DNA of 39,855 nucleotides from Curtobacterium sp. UCD-KPL2560 (GCF_001705035.1 NZ_MCIG01000024.1:1-39855); one strand, 5' to 3'. Counted from the first letter of the stretch, positions 1 through 7,905 are shown. Notes: a model not told the origin generated them from the sequence alone. Program-made: numbers and translations.

Positions 1-84
1 CGCCGCGGGTCGCCCGCGGCGCCGCCCGCCCGCCGCACCGACTCCCTCGGAGCACCACGAGCGCCCCTCCGGTAGACGTGGTGC

Positions 85-549
85 ATGACTGACGAGCGAC
101 ACGACGACGGCCAGGGTCCCGACGACGCACACGTGGTGCCGGAGGGGGTGTCCGAGGCGACCGTCGAGGCCCTCGGCACGCTGTCGGCAGCCGTCGAGGT
201 GCTCGAGCACGCCCGCGGCCTGCTCTACGGGTTCCACCGCCTGACCGGGACGGCGGACCTCAACCTGGGCGACGCCGTCGAGCAGCTCCGGAAGGCCGGG
301 CACACCGAGCTGGCCGAGCGGATCGACACCGAGCTGGTGGGGCGGAACGTGATCGACGGGCGCTGGACGTTCCAGATCGTCGAGGACTACGACGACAACT
401 ACTACGCCCTCGCCAAGGAGCTCGAGAAGACCGCTCGCGACGAGCTCGTCGGCGGGAAGCGCCACCTGTACGAGGCGAGCATGAAGGAGGACCGGCGCAC
501 CGACGGCCGACGCCGCCACGAGGCCAAGCCGGCCGACCTGCGCGACTGA
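85..549 (+). CDS. Conserved actinobacterial hypothetical protein
   Basis: I do not recognise a named function. The 154-residue protein is acidic at the N terminus, helical in the middle (residues 25-85) and strongly charged at the C terminus. A WTFQIVEDYDDNYY segment near residue 95 looks like the conserved core, and I recall similar uncharacterised proteins in other Actinobacteria. No signal peptide or membrane segment is visible. The ATG lies 6 bases after a weak TAGACG box (73-78) with no Shine-Dalgarno, which fits a leaderless message. It is a single gene facing the purine permease, and a strong hairpin separates the two. Confidence 0.8.
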   Translation: MTDERHDDGQGPDDAHVVPEGVSEATVEALGTLSAAVEVLEHARGLLYGFHRLTGTADLNLGDAVEQLRKAGHTELAERIDTELVGRNVIDGRWTFQIVEDYDDNYYALAKELEKTARDELVGGKRHLYEASMKEDRRTDGRRRHEAKPADLRD

Positions 550-603
550 ACCCGCGCCTCCAGACCGCCCCGGCGGGAACCGCACCGTCCCACCGGACGC
601 AGA

Positions 604-649
604 ACGGGCGGTCCCCCGCAGCGACACAGCGCTGCGGGGGACCGCCCGT
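604..649. terminator. Bidirectional hairpin terminator
   Basis: A perfect 20-bp inverted repeat (604-623 and 630-649) with a 6-base loop lies between two convergent genes. It is GC-rich without a long T tract, as is usual in this genome. Confidence 0.8.
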
Positions 650-673
650 CCGGTAGCCGGCGGGGTCCGAGCC

Positions 674-2146
674 TCAGCCCACCCCGAGCAGCGCCTCGAG
701 CGGCCCCCGCGCGAAGTACAGCAGGAAGCCCGCGGCGACCACGTACAGCAGCCACGAGACCTCGCGGCCGCGGCCGGACAGCAGCTTGATGAGCACCCAG
801 CTGATGAAGCCGGCACCGATGCCGTTCGCGATCGAGTACGTCAGCGGCATCACGACGATCGTCAGGAACGCCGGCAGCGCAGCACCGAAGTCCGTCCACT
901 CGATGTCCTTGACCTGCGCCACCATGAGCGCGCCGACGACGACGAGCCCGGCGGCCGCGACCTCGAGCGGGACGACCTGGGTCAGCGGCGTGAGGAACAT
1001 CGACGCCAGGAACAGCAGGCCCGTGACGACCGAGGCCATGCCGGTGCGGGCGCCCTCGCCGATGCCCGATGCGGAGTCGATGAACACCGTGTTCGAGGAC
1101 ACCGAGGCACCACCACCGGCGACCGCGCCGACGCCCTCGACGACGAGCGCCGACTTCAGGCGGGGGAAGGTGCCGTCCGGGTGCGCGACGCCGGCGGCCT
1201 TCGCCAGGCCGGTCATCGTGCCCATGGCGTCGAAGAAGTTCGTGAAGACGAGCGTGAAGACGAGCATCGACGCGGCGACCGGGCCGATGCGGGTGAAGGC
1301 GCCGAAGACGTCCGCGTGGCCGACGAGCGACAGGTCGGGCAGGGCGAACAGCGCGTTCGGCAGGCCTGGGGCGTTGAGGTTCCAGCCGGTCGGCGAGCTC
1401 ACCGAGGTCGGCACCTGGAAGATCGCCTGCAGGATGATCGCGACGATCGTGGTGCCGACGATGCCGATGAGCAGCGCCCCCTTGACCTTGCGGGCCATGA
1501 GCGTGCCGATGACGACCAGGCCGATCAGGAACACGATGGTCGGCAGCGCGGCGACGGAGCCGTCCTCACCGAGCTGGAGCGGCGGCGACGCGTTCTTCGT
1601 GGTGCGCACGAAGCCGGAGTCGACGAGTCCGATGAACGCGATGAACAGGCCGATGCCGACGGTGATCGCGGCCTTGAGCTGCGCGGGCACGGCCGTGAAG
1701 ATCATCGTCCGGATGCCGGTCAACGCCAGGATGACGATCACGACGCCGTTGATGACGACGAGGCCCATCGCCTCGGCCCACGTCACCTGGTGAACGACGC
1801 TCACGGCGAGGAACGAGTTGATCCCGAGCCCCGCGGCGATGCCGAACGGCAGGTTCGCGACGAGGCCCATGGCGATCGTCATGACACCGGCGACGAGGCC
1901 GGTGGCAGCGGCGACCTGCGCGTTCTGCAGCCAGCCGCCGAGGACGTCCTGCGGCGCCTGGTCCTGGCTGAACCCACCGAGGATGAGCGGGTTGAGGATG
2001 ACGATGTACGCCATCGTCACGAAGGAGACGAGGCCACCACGGACCTCGCGGGGGATGCTCGACCCGCGCTGCGTGATCGAGAAGTAGCGGTCGAGGCCGG
2101 ATGCGAAGCGGTTCCGGGGCGGGGTGTCGGTCTGCTGGGCGCTCAC
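674..2146 (-). CDS. NCS2/AzgA-type purine (adenine/guanine/hypoxanthine) permease
   Basis: A 490-residue polytopic membrane protein of the NCS2 family, AzgA/PbuG branch, which imports nucleobases by proton symport. Visible family marks are the N-terminal RYFSITQRGSSIPREVRGG segment, the FVTMAYIVILNP helix, GINSFLAV and the TNFFDAMGTMTGLA motif. Length is normal for the family and about 12 helices are present. The GTG start is chosen because TAAACT lies 6 bases upstream on the same strand and no Shine-Dalgarno is present, which suggests a leaderless message. It is divergent from the folE-like gene. The exact purine specificity cannot be read from sequence. Confidence 0.93.
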   Translation of the reverse strand: MSAQQTDTPPRNRFASGLDRYFSITQRGSSIPREVRGGLVSFVTMAYIVILNPLILGGFSQDQAPQDVLGGWLQNAQVAAATGLVAGVMTIAMGLVANLPFGIAAGLGINSFLAVSVVHQVTWAEAMGLVVINGVVIVILALTGIRTMIFTAVPAQLKAAITVGIGLFIAFIGLVDSGFVRTTKNASPPLQLGEDGSVAALPTIVFLIGLVVIGTLMARKVKGALLIGIVGTTIVAIILQAIFQVPTSVSSPTGWNLNAPGLPNALFALPDLSLVGHADVFGAFTRIGPVAASMLVFTLVFTNFFDAMGTMTGLAKAAGVAHPDGTFPRLKSALVVEGVGAVAGGGASVSSNTVFIDSASGIGEGARTGMASVVTGLLFLASMFLTPLTQVVPLEVAAAGLVVVGALMVAQVKDIEWTDFGAALPAFLTIVVMPLTYSIANGIGAGFISWVLIKLLSGRGREVSWLLYVVAAGFLLYFARGPLEALLGVG

Positions 2147-2152
2147 CGGGAG

Positions 2153-2158
2153 AGTTTA
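2153..2158 (-). promoter_or_regulatory. -10 box of purine permease (leaderless)
   Basis: TAAACT on the minus strand, 6 bases before the GTG at 2146, with no ribosome binding site between. Confidence 0.5.
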
Positions 2159-2206
2159 CAGAACCCTGGGAGCGCGGCGCGTCGCGCTGGTCGGTGGTCA
2201 CCACGA

Positions 2207-2225
2207 CCGGCTGGGAGGCGCGGCT
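2207..2225. repeat. Dispersed GGGAGGCGCGG element
   Basis: One copy of the 11-base core, plus orientation, in the divergent intergenic region between the permease and the pterin operon. Confidence 0.6.
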
Positions 2226-2296
2226 CGCCTCGACGGGGTACGGCACCTCGGGTGCCGGGTCGCGTTCTGCGGCCAGGCACGGTGTTGGATGAACGG

Positions 2297-2908
2297 GTGA
2301 ACGAACGTCTGGACCGCGCGCGCATCGAAGCCGCCGTGCGTGAGCTCCTCCTCGCCGTCGGTGACGACCCCGACCGCCCCGAGCTCGAGCGGACGCCGGC
2401 CCGCGTCGCCGACTCCTACGCCGAGTTCTTCGCCGGCATCGGGGTGGACGCCACCGCGATCGCCCGCTCCGGCGCCGTGCACTCCGAGGACGGCGAGCGC
2501 GGTCGGCTCGTGGTCGTCCGGGAGGTGCGGTTCCGCTCGATGTGCGAGCACCACCTGCTGCCCTTCATCGGGGTCGCGCACCTGGCGTACGCGCCGGGTG
2601 AGCAGCTCATCGGCCTCGGGACGCTGTCCCGGGTGCTCGACACCGTCGCCTCGCGTCCGCAGCTGCAGGAGCGCCTCGGCGAGCAGGTCGCGGCCGCCGT
2701 CGCCGAGGGCCTCGACGCCGAGGGGGTGCTCGTCGTGCTCGACGCCCGGCACCAGTGCGTCACGGCGCGTGGCGAACGGCAGTCGGGCTCGTCGACCGTG
2801 ACCGTCGCGGCGACCGGCAGCCTGGCCGACGCCGCGGGACGTGCCGAGGCGATCGCACTGATCGGTGCCGGAGCCGGCGCCGGGACCGACCACGAGGCGG
2901 ACGCATGA
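2297..2908 (+). CDS. folE: GTP cyclohydrolase I-like protein, first gene of pterin operon
   Basis: FolE converts GTP to 7,8-dihydroneopterin triphosphate. The 203-residue protein has the tunnel-fold signature CEHHLLPF. The three zinc ligands are present (Cys83, His86, Cys154), as are His152, Arg112 and Arg158. The usual GLSK loop reads GLGT here. Aligned to E. coli FolE, the phosphate contacts Ser135 and Lys136 are therefore Gly108 and Thr109. Together with the ARGER motif in place of the usual RG(I/V)R, this may mark a paralogue with altered activity. The start is GTG 2297, after TTGGAT at 2285-2290. In-frame GTG 2282 and TTG 2285 are alternatives. The stop overlaps the next start (ATGA). 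Confidence 0.88.
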   Translation: MNERLDRARIEAAVRELLLAVGDDPDRPELERTPARVADSYAEFFAGIGVDATAIARSGAVHSEDGERGRLVVVREVRFRSMCEHHLLPFIGVAHLAYAPGEQLIGLGTLSRVLDTVASRPQLQERLGEQVAAAVAEGLDAEGVLVVLDARHQCVTARGERQSGSSTVTVAATGSLADAAGRAEAIALIGAGAGAGTDHEADA

Positions 2909-3843
2909 CGCACGAGCAGCCGACCACGGGCCTCCGTCCCGGGTCCACCGCACCCGGCTGGGTGGTGCCCGACCTGCGCGGCCCGGTCCGGACCATCGGC
3001 CGGCGCACCTTCGACTTCGACCACCGCGTCGCCGTGATGGCCATCGTGAACCGCACCCCGGACTCGTTCCACGACAAGGGTGCGACCTTCGCGCTCGACC
3101 GGGCCGTCGAGGCCGCCGTGCGCGCCGCCGAGCAGGGCGCGGACTGGGTCGACATCGGCGGCGTGAAGTTCGCCCCCGGCCCCGAGCTCTCCGCCGAGGA
3201 CGAGATCGACCGCGTGCTGCCCGTCGTGTCCCAGCTCGCACAGCAGTCCGACGTCGTGATCTCGGTCGACACCTTCCGCCCCGAGGTCGCCGCCGCGACG
3301 ATCGCAGCGGGCGCCAGCGTCGTCAACGACACGACCGGCCTGTCCGACCCCCGGATGGCGGCCGTCGTCGCGGACTCCGACGCGACGATCGTCATCACGC
3401 ACTCGACCGCCCCACCGCGGCAGCAGCTGCCGGAGCCGCCGCGCTACGCCGACATCGGCCGCGAGGTCGTCGACTTCCTGCGCGAGCGGGTCGACCGGGC
3501 GCTCGCCGCGGGCATCCCCGAGTCGCGGATCATCGTCGACCCGGGGCACGACCTCAACAAGAACACGGTGCACACGCTCGAGCTGACCCGACGTCTGCCC
3601 GAGGTCGTCGCGCTCGGCTACCCGGTGCTCGCGGCGGTGTCGAACAAGGACTTCGTGGGGGAGTCGCTCGGGCGTCCCCGCGGCGAGCGGTTGTCCGGGT
3701 CCCTGGCCGCCGCGACCGTGAGCGCGATGCTCGGTGCGCGGATCGTCCGGATGCACGACGTCGTCGAGAGCGTCGACGCCATGCGCATGGTCGAGGCGGT
3801 CCTCGGCTGGCGCGAACCCGTGGAAGCGAGGCACAACACGTGA
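2905..3843 (+). CDS. folP2: Dihydropteroate synthase paralogue, FolP2 type
   Basis: A TIM-barrel pterin-binding protein of 312 residues. It keeps the DHPS frame: TPDSF (51-55), SVDTFRPEVA (about 120-129), DPGHD (212-216) and MHDV (283-286). The key catalytic segments differ from true DHPS. NVTPDSF is NRTPDSF, the GGESTRPG loop is GGVKFAPG (85-92), and the SRKxF motif is SNKDF (246-250). As I recall them, these changes match M. tuberculosis FolP2 (Rv1207), which was reported to lack DHPS activity. The gene is translationally coupled to folE by ATGA and to the next gene by GTGA. No folB or folK is nearby. Confidence 0.85.
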   Translation: MTHEQPTTGLRPGSTAPGWVVPDLRGPVRTIGRRTFDFDHRVAVMAIVNRTPDSFHDKGATFALDRAVEAAVRAAEQGADWVDIGGVKFAPGPELSAEDEIDRVLPVVSQLAQQSDVVISVDTFRPEVAAATIAAGASVVNDTTGLSDPRMAAVVADSDATIVITHSTAPPRQQLPEPPRYADIGREVVDFLRERVDRALAAGIPESRIIVDPGHDLNKNTVHTLELTRRLPEVVALGYPVLAAVSNKDFVGESLGRPRGERLSGSLAAATVSAMLGARIVRMHDVVESVDAMRMVEAVLGWREPVEARHNT

Positions 3844-4592
3844 GCGACCTGCCCCCCGCCCTGCCGGCGTCGATCGCCGACCTGTCGGACGACGAGCTGC
3901 TCGCCCGCTACACCGCCGACGTGCCGGACGGGCCCTGGCTGCGGGTGAACTTCGTGGCCACGCTCGACGGATCGGCGTCCGCCTCGGGCCGCACGGCCGC
4001 GCTCGGCGGCGACGACGACCTGCGCGTGTTCGACCTGCTCCGCCGGGTGGCCGACGTGGTGCTCGTCGCCGCCGGGACCGTGCGCGACGAGGAGTACGGC
4101 CCGATGGTGCTGCACGACGCCGACGTCGCGTGGCGCCGGGCCCACGGGATGCCCGACCACCCGGTGTTCGCGATCGTGACGAACTCGGGGTCGGTGGACG
4201 CGTCCTCGCGGGTGTTCACCGAGGCGCCCGTGCGGCCGCTCGTGCTGACGTCCGGGATCGGCGCCGCGTCGTCCTCCGGGCGTGCGCTGGCCGACGTGGC
4301 GGACGTCGTGGAGTGCGGCGACACGGCCGTCGACGTGGGTGCGCTGCGTGCCGCCCTCGCGGAGCGGGGGCTCGACCGGGTCCACTGCGAGGGCGGGCCG
4401 TCGTTCCTCGGGGCGCTCGTCGCGGCGGACGCGGTGGACGAGCTGACGCTGACGATCGACCCGTCGCTCGAGGGCGGCGCGGGACCGCGGATCGCGACCG
4501 GCTCGTCACCCGAGCTGCGGCGGATGCGTCCGGCGCACGTGCTGCTCGGCGACGGCGGGGTGCTGCTGACGCGGTGGGTGCGGGCGCGCTAG
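3840..4592 (+). CDS. RibD C-terminal-domain reductase, Rv2671-like
   Basis: A 250-residue protein with one NADPH-binding RibD_C domain, which has a dihydrofolate reductase fold. Typical segments are NFVATLDGSAS, DVVLVAAGTVR, CEGGPSFLG and LTLTIDPSLEGGAGPRI. There is no N-terminal deaminase domain, so it is not a full RibD. It resembles M. tuberculosis Rv2671, which can act as a stand-in DHFR and confer para-aminosalicylate resistance. Its place directly after FolE- and FolP2-like genes supports a pterin role, but that is inference. The GTG start overlaps the folP2 stop by four bases. Confidence 0.85.
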   Translation: MSDLPPALPASIADLSDDELLARYTADVPDGPWLRVNFVATLDGSASASGRTAALGGDDDLRVFDLLRRVADVVLVAAGTVRDEEYGPMVLHDADVAWRRAHGMPDHPVFAIVTNSGSVDASSRVFTEAPVRPLVLTSGIGAASSSGRALADVADVVECGDTAVDVGALRAALAERGLDRVHCEGGPSFLGALVAADAVDELTLTIDPSLEGGAGPRIATGSSPELRRMRPAHVLLGDGGVLLTRWVRAR

Positions 4593-4659
4593 TCGGCTGC
4601 TCGCCCGCTGGCCTGACCGCCGGGCGCGGCGACTCTGCCGACCGCGGTGTCGACCCGGC

Positions 4660-4665
4660 TAGGGT
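4660..4665 (+). promoter_or_regulatory. -10 box of HAD phosphatase gene (leaderless)
   Basis: TAGGGT ends 7 bases before the GTG at 4673. No Shine-Dalgarno lies between. Confidence 0.5.
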
Positions 4666-4672
4666 CGGTCGT

Positions 4673-5326
4673 GTGATCGACGTCGTGGTGTCCGGGGTCC
4701 TGTTCGACATGGACGGGACGCTCGTCGACTCGACCACCGTGGTCGAGGCGGCCTGGACCCGGTTCGGCGAGCGGCACGGCCTCGACCCGGTCGAGATCCT
4801 CGGGTTCTCCCACGGCCGCCAGACGATCGACACCGTCCAGCGCTTCCTGCCCGACCTGCCGCCGGCCCAGCAGCGGGCGATCGTCGACACGATGATCGCC
4901 GCGGAGATCGACTACACCGAGGGCATCGTCGAGGTCCCCGGGGCCGCAGGGTTCGTGCAGCGCCTGCTCGACGCCGGCGTGCCCGTGGCCCTCGTGACGA
5001 GTGCCCCGCGGGAGCTCGCCGTGAAGCGCATGGTCGCCGCCGGGGTTCCGGTGCCGGAGGCCCTCGTGCCGTCCGAGGACGCCGAGCGCAGCAAGCCGCA
5101 CCCCGAGGGGTACCTCCGCGGGGCCGCCCTGCTCGGGGTGTCCGCCGAGCAGTGCCTGGCGTTCGAGGACGCCCCCGCCGGTGTCGAGGCCGCGCTGGCC
5201 TCCGGGGCCACGACCGTCGTCGTCGGCACCCTCACCGCCCCGGTCACCGAGGGACTGCCGCGCATCACGGGGTACGACGGGCTCACCGTCACGCCCGAGG
5301 GGGCCGGTTTCCGCGTCCGCGACTGA
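4673..5326 (+). CDS. HAD superfamily phosphatase (sugar-phosphatase type)
   Basis: A 217-residue cytosolic hydrolase of HAD subfamily IA with all four motifs: DMDGT near residue 12, VTSAP (motif II), KPHPEGY (motif III) and FEDAPAGV (motif IV). It resembles broad-range sugar-phosphate phosphatases, and the substrate is unknown. The last 65 bases of the gene are the left copy of the 60-bp direct repeat that flanks the downstream island. The present 3' end may therefore have been supplied by the island. The reading frame is intact. Its stop is 3 bases from the stop of the convergent AlbA_2 gene. Confidence 0.88.
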   Translation: MIDVVVSGVLFDMDGTLVDSTTVVEAAWTRFGERHGLDPVEILGFSHGRQTIDTVQRFLPDLPPAQQRAIVDTMIAAEIDYTEGIVEVPGAAGFVQRLLDAGVPVALVTSAPRELAVKRMVAAGVPVPEALVPSEDAERSKPHPEGYLRGAALLGVSAEQCLAFEDAPAGVEAALASGATTVVVGTLTAPVTEGLPRITGYDGLTVTPEGAGFRVRD

Positions 5327-5328
5327 GC
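5262..5328 (+). repeat. Left direct repeat (att-like), inside HAD gene 3' end
   Basis: Sixty bases identical to 7130-7189, then a single A/G difference at 5322, then six more matches. It encodes the last residues and stop of the HAD protein. It contains a small dyad, GACGG-N5-CCGTC (5276-5290), that could be a recombinase core. Confidence 0.9.
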
Positions 5329-5329
5329 C

Positions 5330-7051
5330 TCATCGTGCTCGTCGAGACGCCTTCTCCGGGAAGGATTCGCCCGGGCCGTACTTCACCGAAGGGCCTCGTT
5401 TCTGCTCGCTCACCCGGACGAGGATCCGTTGGTCGACGAGGTCGCGCAGCACATCGCGAGCCGCGTACACATCCACGTCGAAGAGTCGCTGAACCGTGGC
5501 GTTGTTGACCGTTCCGTACTCGCGGACATGGTCCGTGACCTTCCGGGCACGGTCGGTGTCGGAGCGCGCCTGGTACGTGATCGCCGGGCCGAGGGCTGCT
5601 ATCGAAGAACCTCGGAAGCGATAGGTCGGCTTCCGAGCGTTCTTGGTGCCAGCCGTTGGCTCGAGGAACCCTTCCTCGTCGTTGGCGATCCTCGTCAACA
5701 GGTTCTGAGCGGCTTCTTCGGGTCGCTGGACCACCGTCGCCAGCTTGGCGGCAGTGATGGTCTTGTTGGTCGTCAGGTACGAGACGAGAAGAAGGACGTC
5801 GGTGTCGTTCTGGTCGCGGTCGGGCAGCTCAGAGACGAACTTCGTGATCCGAGTGTTCGGCGGGCCTCCCGCGAGCTGGACGATCGTCTCAGGCCGCTCG
5901 CCCGTCCGGACGCCGACCGTGGGGGCCGACCTCCCGTTCCTGATCATCTCGCGGAACATGCGATCGACGCCCTGGCCCCACCGCTCTGCGAGCCCCAGCG
6001 AGCGGAGAGCATCCGCGAGGGCAGGGAACCGGGACTTCGGCGGATGGGTGAGGATGTTCTCGGGTGAGATCCCCGGAACGAGCGTTCCGGGCGACATGAT
6101 CGTCAGGGCTTCGGGCGAGTGCTCCACTTGGATGGGCTGATGGTCGCGGTGATCCCCGTGCATGACGGCGTTGGTCAGCGCCTCGCGAACCGCAGTCAAC
6201 GGGTAGTCCTCGATCTGGACCTGTTGGCCGGACCGGAGGTTCACCGGGGTCGTACCGATCCTGGCCTCGAGCAGGGCGACGAGCTCAGCGTAAGCAGTCA
6301 GCAACGGGCCGTTCCAACGGCGGCCGAGGTCTGTTTCGCCTCCTGCAGAGATGCGGTGCTGGTACGACAGGACCTCGCGACCGTCTCGGGGGGCACTCAG
6401 GAGGATCGCGCCAGCTCGGTTGAGGATGCCGGGGCTGTGGACGAGACCGAGAGCGGCGAGCAGGTCCTCGGTCCCAGATCCGGCCAGTGTGCTCAGTGCT
6501 GTGCTGGAGGAACGACGGACGTACGACCGGAGCAGGGACAGAGCATCTCCGTCGATGTCCGCGAGCGGTCGCAAGGAGGAAGCGGCGCTCCAGTCCCCAC
6601 CACGTCTCTCGTCGTCGAGGCGGCTCACGTCGGCAGTGCTCATCGGCTCGCAGCGGTCCCCGACGCGCTTCGTCGGCATCTTCTGTCGGGAGGAGTAGAC
6701 CTCGAGTCCCTCTCGAACCTCGATCACCAGCAACGTCACGCCGTGATGGGTCAGCGGCTGCACCGACACGTCGAGGGACGGGCGCGTCACGTCGTAGATC
6801 CGTCGACGGAGGTACGTGGGGTCGAGGTCGGTTCCGATGAACGCGGCGGGCCCCTTGACGTCGTCTGCGACTCCCAGGACGATCGTCCCTCCGGTCGCGT
6901 TCGCGAAGCATGCCGCAGCATCCGCCATGTCGTGCGCGGTGTCCTGCTTGGACTTCTGTTCGCGTTTGAAGTCGAGGGTCTCGTTCTCGAGCTCGTTCGC
7001 CGTGGCCTGCGCGTCGTGGATCTGAGCGAGCAGCGATTCGACGTGGACCAT
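5330..7051 (-). CDS. AlbA_2 (Schlafen-type) domain ATP-binding protein, island cargo
   Basis: A 573-residue protein of the COG2865 type. Residues 20-150 form an AlbA_2 putative nucleic-acid-binding domain with the hallmark CFANATGGTIVLGV (48-61). Residues about 280-375 form a GHKL-like ATPase domain (HATPase_c_4) with an N-box REALTNAVMHGD (289-300) and a short G-box MSPG. Two winged-helix-like stretches follow, near 430-480 and 510-560. Such proteins act as transcriptional regulators or occur in defence islands. The role here is unknown. The ATG at 7051 follows AAAGGA. An upstream TTG at 7111 lies in the promoter and was not used. Base composition differs from its neighbours, which suggests transfer. 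Confidence 0.88.
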   Translation of the reverse strand: MVHVESLLAQIHDAQATANELENETLDFKREQKSKQDTAHDMADAAACFANATGGTIVLGVADDVKGPAAFIGTDLDPTYLRRRIYDVTRPSLDVSVQPLTHHGVTLLVIEVREGLEVYSSRQKMPTKRVGDRCEPMSTADVSRLDDERRGGDWSAASSLRPLADIDGDALSLLRSYVRRSSSTALSTLAGSGTEDLLAALGLVHSPGILNRAGAILLSAPRDGREVLSYQHRISAGGETDLGRRWNGPLLTAYAELVALLEARIGTTPVNLRSGQQVQIEDYPLTAVREALTNAVMHGDHRDHQPIQVEHSPEALTIMSPGTLVPGISPENILTHPPKSRFPALADALRSLGLAERWGQGVDRMFREMIRNGRSAPTVGVRTGERPETIVQLAGGPPNTRITKFVSELPDRDQNDTDVLLLVSYLTTNKTITAAKLATVVQRPEEAAQNLLTRIANDEEGFLEPTAGTKNARKPTYRFRGSSIAALGPAITYQARSDTDRARKVTDHVREYGTVNNATVQRLFDVDVYAARDVLRDLVDQRILVRVSEQKRGPSVKYGPGESFPEKASRRAR

Positions 7052-7053
7052 GG

Positions 7054-7114
7054 AGTTTGAGCATCCTTTGGGTCGATTGAGATTTTCTGAGCAGCCCCAA
7101 ACTAGCCTCAAACT
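7054..7114 (-). promoter_or_regulatory. Promoter and repeated half-sites of AlbA_2 gene
   Basis: The upstream region is AT-rich. On the minus strand TTGAGG and GAAAAT lie 18 bases apart and could be -35 and -10. Two tandem 11-mers (plus-strand AGCCCCAAACT at 7093-7103 and AGCCTCAAACT at 7104-7114) and an inverted AGTTTGAG at 7054-7061 give three related half-sites around this promoter. They may be an operator for self-regulation or arm sites for a recombinase. Confidence 0.45.
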
Positions 7115-7129
7115 GGAACAGGCGACAGT

Positions 7130-7196
7130 GCATCACGGGGTACGACGGGCTCACCGTCACGCCCGAGGGGGCCGGTTTCCGCGTCCGCGGCTGAGC
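7130..7196 (+). repeat. Right direct repeat (att-like)
   Basis: Second copy of the HAD 3' end, identical over 7130-7189. It ends with GGC TGA where the left copy has GAC TGA. If the island inserted at the HAD gene end, this copy would be the original chromosomal end. The rest of the gene-free stretch 7052-7359 holds only the AlbA_2 promoter, this repeat and the leader of the next gene. Confidence 0.9.
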
Positions 7197-7359
7197 GTCG
7201 GCTCCGGACTGCGAACGCGTCCAGGGCGCGCCGACGACCGTGGAGCCCGCGGCCGGGACCACGGCCGCGAGCGTGGCCGGGGCGAGCCCGGCGCGCGGTA
7301 GCTGTCGGAACCCCCGGCAGGCGTGTGCGGCCGGGAGCTCGGCCGCGGAAGGAGCGACC

Positions 7360-7905
7360 ATGGCATCCCTCGACGGCAAGAAGATCCTCGTCATCGCGAC
7401 GAACTACGGCGTGGAGCAGGACGAGATCGTCGTCCCCACCGACCAGCTGCGCGAGCGCGGCGCGGACGTGACCGTCGCGGCGCAGGAGTCCGGCTCGATC
7501 GAGACCCTCGTCGGCGACAAGGACCCGGGGAAGTCGGTCTCCGTCGACACCACCATCGGGAGTGTCAGCGGCGCGGGCGACTACGACGCGCTGGTCGTCC
7601 CCGGCGGCACGATCAATGCCGACACCATCCGACAGGACGCCGACGCGGTCGCGCTCGTCAAGGCGTTCGCCGAGGCGGGCAAGCCCGTCGCCGCGATCTG
7701 CCACGGCCCGTGGACCCTCATCGAGGCCGGCGTCGTCTCGGGGAAGACGATCACCTCGTTCCCGTCGCTGCAGACCGACGTGCGGAACGCCGGCGCCGAG
7801 TGGGTGGACCGTGAGGTGCAGGTCGACGGCGGCCTCATCACCTCGCGCAACCCCGACGACCTGCCGGCGTTCGTCGACGCGATCGAGCAGGCCCTCACCG
7901 CCTGA
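7360..7905 (+). CDS. PfpI/DJ-1 family protein (type 1 glutamine amidotransferase-like)
   Basis: A 181-residue cytosolic protein of the DJ-1/PfpI superfamily, close in form to general stress protein 18 and YhbO. It shows the VLVIATNYG-like first strand (KKILVIATNYG), the YDALVVPGG strand and the nucleophile elbow AICHGPW with the conserved cysteine. Members protect against glyoxal or oxidative damage, and some have been called proteases. The ATG has a strong GGAAGGAG site 5 bases upstream (7347-7354). It is monocistronic and convergent with the MOSC gene. Confidence 0.9.
   Translation: MASLDGKKILVIATNYGVEQDEIVVPTDQLRERGADVTVAAQESGSIETLVGDKDPGKSVSVDTTIGSVSGAGDYDALVVPGGTINADTIRQDADAVALVKAFAEAGKPVAAICHGPWTLIEAGVVSGKTITSFPSLQTDVRNAGAEWVDREVQVDGGLITSRNPDDLPAFVDAIEQALTA

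Larger units (their letters stand above)
5262..7196. mobile_element. Integrase-less single-gene island flanked by 60-bp direct repeats
   Basis: Two copies of a sequence, 5262-5321 and 7130-7189, are identical over 60 bases. After one mismatch they match for six more. The left copy is the 3' end of the HAD coding region and the right copy lies beyond the inserted gene. This is the layout of att sites left by a site-specific recombinase that targets a gene end and restores the reading frame. The enclosed 1.8 kb carries one AlbA_2 gene, is visibly richer in A and T than both flanks, and holds no recombinase. It is either a non-autonomous element moved in trans or a trimmed remnant. Confidence 0.75.

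Noticed and set aside
2194..2204. GTGGT-C-ACCAC dyad between the permease and folE as an operator.
   Set aside because: The arms are only 5 bases, which is expected often in GC-rich DNA, and no regulator gene is adjacent.
1181..2296. Long plus-strand open frame running into folE.
   Set aside because: It is antisense to the purine permease, and its translation is an Arg/Asp/Glu-rich low-complexity chain typical of shadow frames in GC-rich DNA.
5262..5328. The direct repeat as part of a tRNA or other RNA gene att site.
   Set aside because: The sequence is the coding end of the HAD gene and does not fold like a tRNA.
5429..7060. Plus-strand open frames across the island.
   Set aside because: They are antisense to the AlbA_2 gene and show no recognisable domain. 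In particular none looks like a recombinase.
7052..7111. Upstream TTG start for the AlbA_2 protein, giving 20 more residues.
   Set aside because: It lies in the AT-rich promoter with the half-sites, lacks a Shine-Dalgarno, and the extra residues are not typical of the family.
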